From: Bdellovibrio sp. | Lineage (GTDB): Bacteria > Bdellovibrionota > Bdellovibrionia > Bdellovibrionales > Bdellovibrionaceae | Direction: 5' to 3' | Length of the DNA stretch: 24,880 bases | Assembly (NCBI GenBank): GCA_019104905.1 | Contig: JAHRXB010000316.1 | Coordinates: 1 to 24,880 of the forward strand | Shown: one piece after another, positions 22,697 to 24,880 of the stretch | How positions within the stretch are numbered: the first letter of the stretch is position 1 | Layout of the letters: each line of letters opens with the position of its first letter | Program-made: the position numbers and the translations under genes | The notes under the pieces: generated by a model | The model's input: only the letters and a program-made list of their open reading frames with translations | What the model was told of the DNA's origin: nothing | Databases searched by the model: none

Positions 22697-23476
22697 ATGA
22701 ACACTTCAAGATTAGCAGGTCTCCTGGTTGCCCTGATGACAACTTCTCTTCTTGCGGCCTGCAGTAAAGACGGTGGTTTTCAAGCCATCACCCCTACGAC
22801 GGGAGATTCCACCCAAGGATCCAATGGAGATAATTCCGGCCAAGGAGAAACGACAACTCCCACTCCCGCTCCTCAGACTCCCAGTGCTTATGACAAATTA
22901 GATATGAATGCCTACGTGGGCAGCGGCAGTTATGAAAACGAACATGTCTTAAGCCTCGATAAGGCCAATAACGCACTCCTGCTTTACCTTCCCCTGCCTC
23001 CGGGACCTTTCTCGAGTCTTTATATAGATGTACCCAACGTGAAGGGGGTCAAAATTGCGACCGTTCTGGACTCCCAACAAAAAGCTCGAGTGGCAGTCAG
23101 CATCCCCTTGAAGCTGATCGTCAAAGACAAGGTCACTCTGCCTGCCGCAACAACTCTCCCTGGCGGACGCGCTCTTCCTATGATGCCTAGCGGAGAATAT
23201 CCCTCACTAGCCCTGGGGCTGAACCAGAACTCTGACAACAAGATGTTCCTCTATTTCGGAGTGAATGCGGTCGGTTTGTTCCTGGAAAGCTCCTACTTCC
23301 CGGAGTACATAGGCATCACGGCCCCAATTAAAAACAAAGCGGGAACGAGAACACTGGGATACTTCACGATCGTCCCCAAACAGGGGGTCAATAATGGGGG
23401 CCTCTTCCTGTCCTTTGTCCTCCCCAACGATCTGGCCAAAATCATTGACGACCACCTCAGCGGGATCGTCAACTAA
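22697..23476 (+). CDS. Lipoprotein of unknown function
   Basis: The start is the ATG at 22697, with GGAGG eight bases ahead; the GTG at 22682 overlaps that SD. The 259-residue product has a lipoprotein signal (MNTSRLAGLLVALMTTSLLAACS), with LAAC as lipobox and Cys22 as the lipidation site. Ser-Lys-Asp after Cys does not fit simple inner-membrane retention by the E. coli rule. A low-complexity Gly/Ser/Thr/Pro linker (about 27-62) leads to a globular domain of about 195 residues rich in beta-strand-like stretches (NNALLLYLPLPPGPFSSLYI, KMFLYFGVNAVGLFLE). No family recognised. Its position right after fliC and its sigma-28-like promoter suggest expression with late flagellar genes, perhaps for the sheath or flagellar base (inference). 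Confidence 0.72.
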   Translation: MNTSRLAGLLVALMTTSLLAACSKDGGFQAITPTTGDSTQGSNGDNSGQGETTTPTPAPQTPSAYDKLDMNAYVGSGSYENEHVLSLDKANNALLLYLPLPPGPFSSLYIDVPNVKGVKIATVLDSQQKARVAVSIPLKLIVKDKVTLPAATTLPGGRALPMMPSGEYPSLALGLNQNSDNKMFLYFGVNAVGLFLESSYFPEYIGITAPIKNKAGTRTLGYFTIVPKQGVNNGGLFLSFVLPNDLAKIIDDHLSGIVN

Positions 23477-23512
23477 ACAAGACCTCTGGAACTCGTTCTA
23501 TTTTGATTTGCC

Positions 23513-23545
23513 TGCCCCCTTAAATCTCGCTAGTCTAAGGGGGCA
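23513..23545 (+). terminator. Terminator after lipoprotein gene
   Basis: TGCCCCCTTA (23513-23522) and TAAGGGGGCA (23536-23545) form a perfect 10-bp stem with a 13-base loop, followed by ATTTATTTT. The same stretch holds TTGCCT and TAGTCT 17 bases apart, a possible promoter for the next gene. Confidence 0.75.
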
Positions 23546-23581
23546 ATTTATTTTGAAACAGGACTTTTCAGGGAGCTAATC

Positions 23582-24133
23582 ATGGCAAAGAAAAAAGCAA
23601 AACCAGCTAAGAAAGTAGCAAAAAAAGCAGCGAAACCTGCAAAAAAAGCTACTGCAAAAAAGGCAACTAAGAAAACAGCTAAGAAGGCAGCAAAACCTGC
23701 GAAGAAAGCGGCTCCTAAAAAAGCTGCTAAACCCGCTAAAAAAGTTGCTACTAAAAAAGCCGCAGCTAAAAAGGCAGCTCCCAAAAAAGCTGCAAAAAAA
23801 CCAGCTGCGAAAAAGGCTGCCCCTAAAAAAGCGGCTCCTAAAAAAGCAGCTGCTGTAGGCGCTGGTGCTGAAGTTCTTAAACCTTCAACACCTGTCATCG
23901 CTGAAATCACTTCTGACTTCGACGAAGCAGAAATGGATGAAATGATCGACATCGAAGAAGAAGCCTCTGCTGACGAATGGGACGAAGAAGGTGAAGAGTC
24001 TGAAGCTGAAGGATCTTTCGAAGATGTGGAAGATGAAGAAGGCGAAGACGAAATGACAGATAAAAATGATGATGACGAAGACGACGACGATGAAGACGAC
24101 GAAGACTTCGGTGACGATGAAGGTTACTTCTAG
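23582..24133 (+). CDS. Histone H1-like basic protein with acidic tail
   Basis: The 183-residue protein has two opposite halves. Residues 1-95 are almost only Lys, Ala, Pro and Thr in KKAAPKKAA, KPAKK and KKATKK repeats, the composition of bacterial H1-like DNA-binding proteins and AlgP-type tails. After a short neutral hinge (AVGAGAEVLKPSTPVIAEI), residues 112-183 are almost only Asp and Glu with a few Ser, Gly and aromatic residues, ending DDEGYF. The basic part should bind DNA or RNA; the acidic part could compete with it or bind basic partners. It has no histone fold, so it is distinct from the Bdellovibrio histones. SD GGGAG. The codons are A/T-rich at wobble sites (GCT/GCA, AAA), suggesting strong expression. 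Confidence 0.8.
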   Translation: MAKKKAKPAKKVAKKAAKPAKKATAKKATKKTAKKAAKPAKKAAPKKAAKPAKKVATKKAAAKKAAPKKAAKKPAAKKAAPKKAAPKKAAAVGAGAEVLKPSTPVIAEITSDFDEAEMDEMIDIEEEASADEWDEEGEESEAEGSFEDVEDEEGEDEMTDKNDDDEDDDDEDDEDFGDDEGYF

Positions 24134-24161
24134 TCTCAACTTCATCTATTGATGAGCTTTC

Positions 24162-24193
24162 AAAAGGCGCTCCCTCAAAGAGCGCCTTTTTTT
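24162..24193 (+). terminator. Terminator after the H1-like gene
   Basis: AAAGGCGCTC/GAGCGCCTTT form a 10-bp stem around CCTCAAA, followed by TTTT, 30 bases after the stop codon. Confidence 0.9.
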
Positions 24194-24244
24194 ATATCCA
24201 AACAAGGGCTCTGCTCTTTCATAGTCAAATCAGACTCTTTTCAG

Positions 24245-24250
24245 TATGAT
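24245..24250 (+). promoter_or_regulatory. -10 box suggesting a leaderless mRNA
   Basis: TATGAT lies six bases ahead of the ATG at 24257. There is no SD (GATCTTTCT). Transcription from this box would begin at or next to the start codon. Confidence 0.45.
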
Positions 24251-24256
24251 CTTTCT

Positions 24257-24880
24257 ATGTACAAACATCTTTACAGCCGTTTTTTAAAAGCCCACCCTCA
24301 AGAACTTCACTTTGCCTGTCATAGTCACCACTACTGGCCCGACGTGACCCGGGAAGCTCATCTCGAGTATTGGGACGACGCCTGCAAATATGTCGACAAC
24401 AAATGGAACCACATCTTTTCAAAAAAAGTCCCGCAGGCGCAAAAGGTGATCGCCGAAGTCCTTCATCTGTCCCACCCTCAACAATTGGTCTTTGCCCCGA
24501 ATACTCATGAATTTGTTTTTCGCCTTCTCAGCTCTTTGGACTGGACTCAGAAAGTGCGCATCCTCACCACCGACTCCGAGTTCTACAGCTTCGATCGACA
24601 AATCAATCGTTTGTCAGAATTTAAAAACTTTGAAGTCGTCAAAGTCCCGACGCTTCCTATTTCAACCTTCCACGAACGCTTTGAAAAAGAAATGACGTCC
24701 CGCTCTTGGAATTTGATTTTCCTAAGTCAGGTTTTTTTTAACTCCGGCCTGGCCTGTGATGTGGAACGACTGGCTCAAAACGCCCCCGTCGAATCTTTGT
24801 TCGTGATTGATGGCTATCATGCCTTCATGGCCGTACCGACGAATCTGTCGTCATTAGAAGATCGTGTTTTCTATCTGGCA
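24257..24880 (+). CDS. Aminotransferase class V / kynureninase-like, 5' part only
   Basis: 208 codons are present before the window ends. The product begins MYKHLYSRFLKAHPQELHFA and shows fold type I PLP-enzyme features: LHFACHSHHYWP near the N-terminus, a VIAEVLHLSHPQQLVFAPNT region (family cofactor phosphate site), VRILTTDSEFYSFDRQI (family .v....E..s...), WNLIFLSQVFFNSGL (family vs...s..G) and VIDGYHAFMAVP, where the Asp would contact the PLP pyridine nitrogen. The expected PLP-binding Lys should follow shortly after the cut at 24880. Substrate cannot be told from this part; a kynureninase-type enzyme is the best guess. The start has no SD and may be leaderless. Confidence 0.75.
   Translation, partial: MYKHLYSRFLKAHPQELHFACHSHHYWPDVTREAHLEYWDDACKYVDNKWNHIFSKKVPQAQKVIAEVLHLSHPQQLVFAPNTHEFVFRLLSSLDWTQKVRILTTDSEFYSFDRQINRLSEFKNFEVVKVPTLPISTFHERFEKEMTSRSWNLIFLSQVFFNSGLACDVERLAQNAPVESLFVIDGYHAFMAVPTNLSSLEDRVFYLA

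Noticed and set aside
23582..23860. Short repeated units that look like a tandem repeat or CRISPR array
   Set aside because: They are imperfect Lys/Ala/Pro codon repeats within an open frame, without constant repeats or unique spacers.
23548..23952. 134-codon Ala/Phe-rich minus-strand frame
   Set aside because: Complement of the Lys/Ala codon repeats of the H1-like gene, not a separate protein.

Overview
The window looks like chromosomal DNA of a Bdellovibrio-type predatory bacterium (Bdellovibrionota). The evidence is a short two-domain flagellin starting MGMRVSTNVSAINAQRN, a TIGR02147-family protein, many small secreted or lipoprotein genes of no known family, an archaeal/eukaryal-type ProRS, and housekeeping genes of delta-like character. 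I cannot name the species. No transposon, integrase, CRISPR array, tRNA or rRNA is visible, so this is mostly core genome with small lineage-specific genes in the gaps.

Layout. (1) 1-3680, minus: a purine operon purF-purE-purC-purD with 4 to 10 base overlaps; purD runs off the left edge. A roughly 200-base leader (3690-3900) holds a possible H-type pseudoknot and a strong intrinsic terminator just ahead of purF, which suggests attenuation. (2) 3986-5883, minus: a two-TM protein, a short Kef/CPA2-like antiporter and a twin-CBS protein. The first two are in the same frame, separated only by one stop codon and one Leu codon. (3) 6011-8180, plus: a TIGR02147 protein, a secreted protein and a minimal DUF1566-like secreted protein. 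(4) 8242-15630, minus: a near-continuous run ribE-ribBA-ribH-ntrY-ntrX-proS. RibBA has a degraded GTP cyclohydrolase II half (RibBX-like), and the NtrX-like regulator has lost both the GAFTGA motif and the Walker B Asp. (5) 15714-17827, minus: two exported proteins. (6) 17900-18280, plus: a small unit made of a 32-codon ORF whose product ends LSSCG-stop, a hairpin burying its Shine-Dalgarno (SD), and a strong terminator. (7) 18285-20870, minus: clpB, divergent from a small four-Cys protein. (8) 21336-23476, plus: fliC behind a sigma-28-like promoter and a long structured leader, then a lipoprotein with its own sigma-28-like promoter. (9) 23582-24880, plus: a lysine/alanine-rich protein with an acidic tail, then the start of a class V aminotransferase-like gene.

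Functionally the window joins de novo purine and riboflavin synthesis, a two-component pair, a disaggregase, late flagellar genes and a possible nucleoid-associated protein. The most novel-looking elements are regulatory: the purF leader, the hairpin-occluded mini-lipoprotein, the fliC leader, and the ribE hairpin carrying its own SD.
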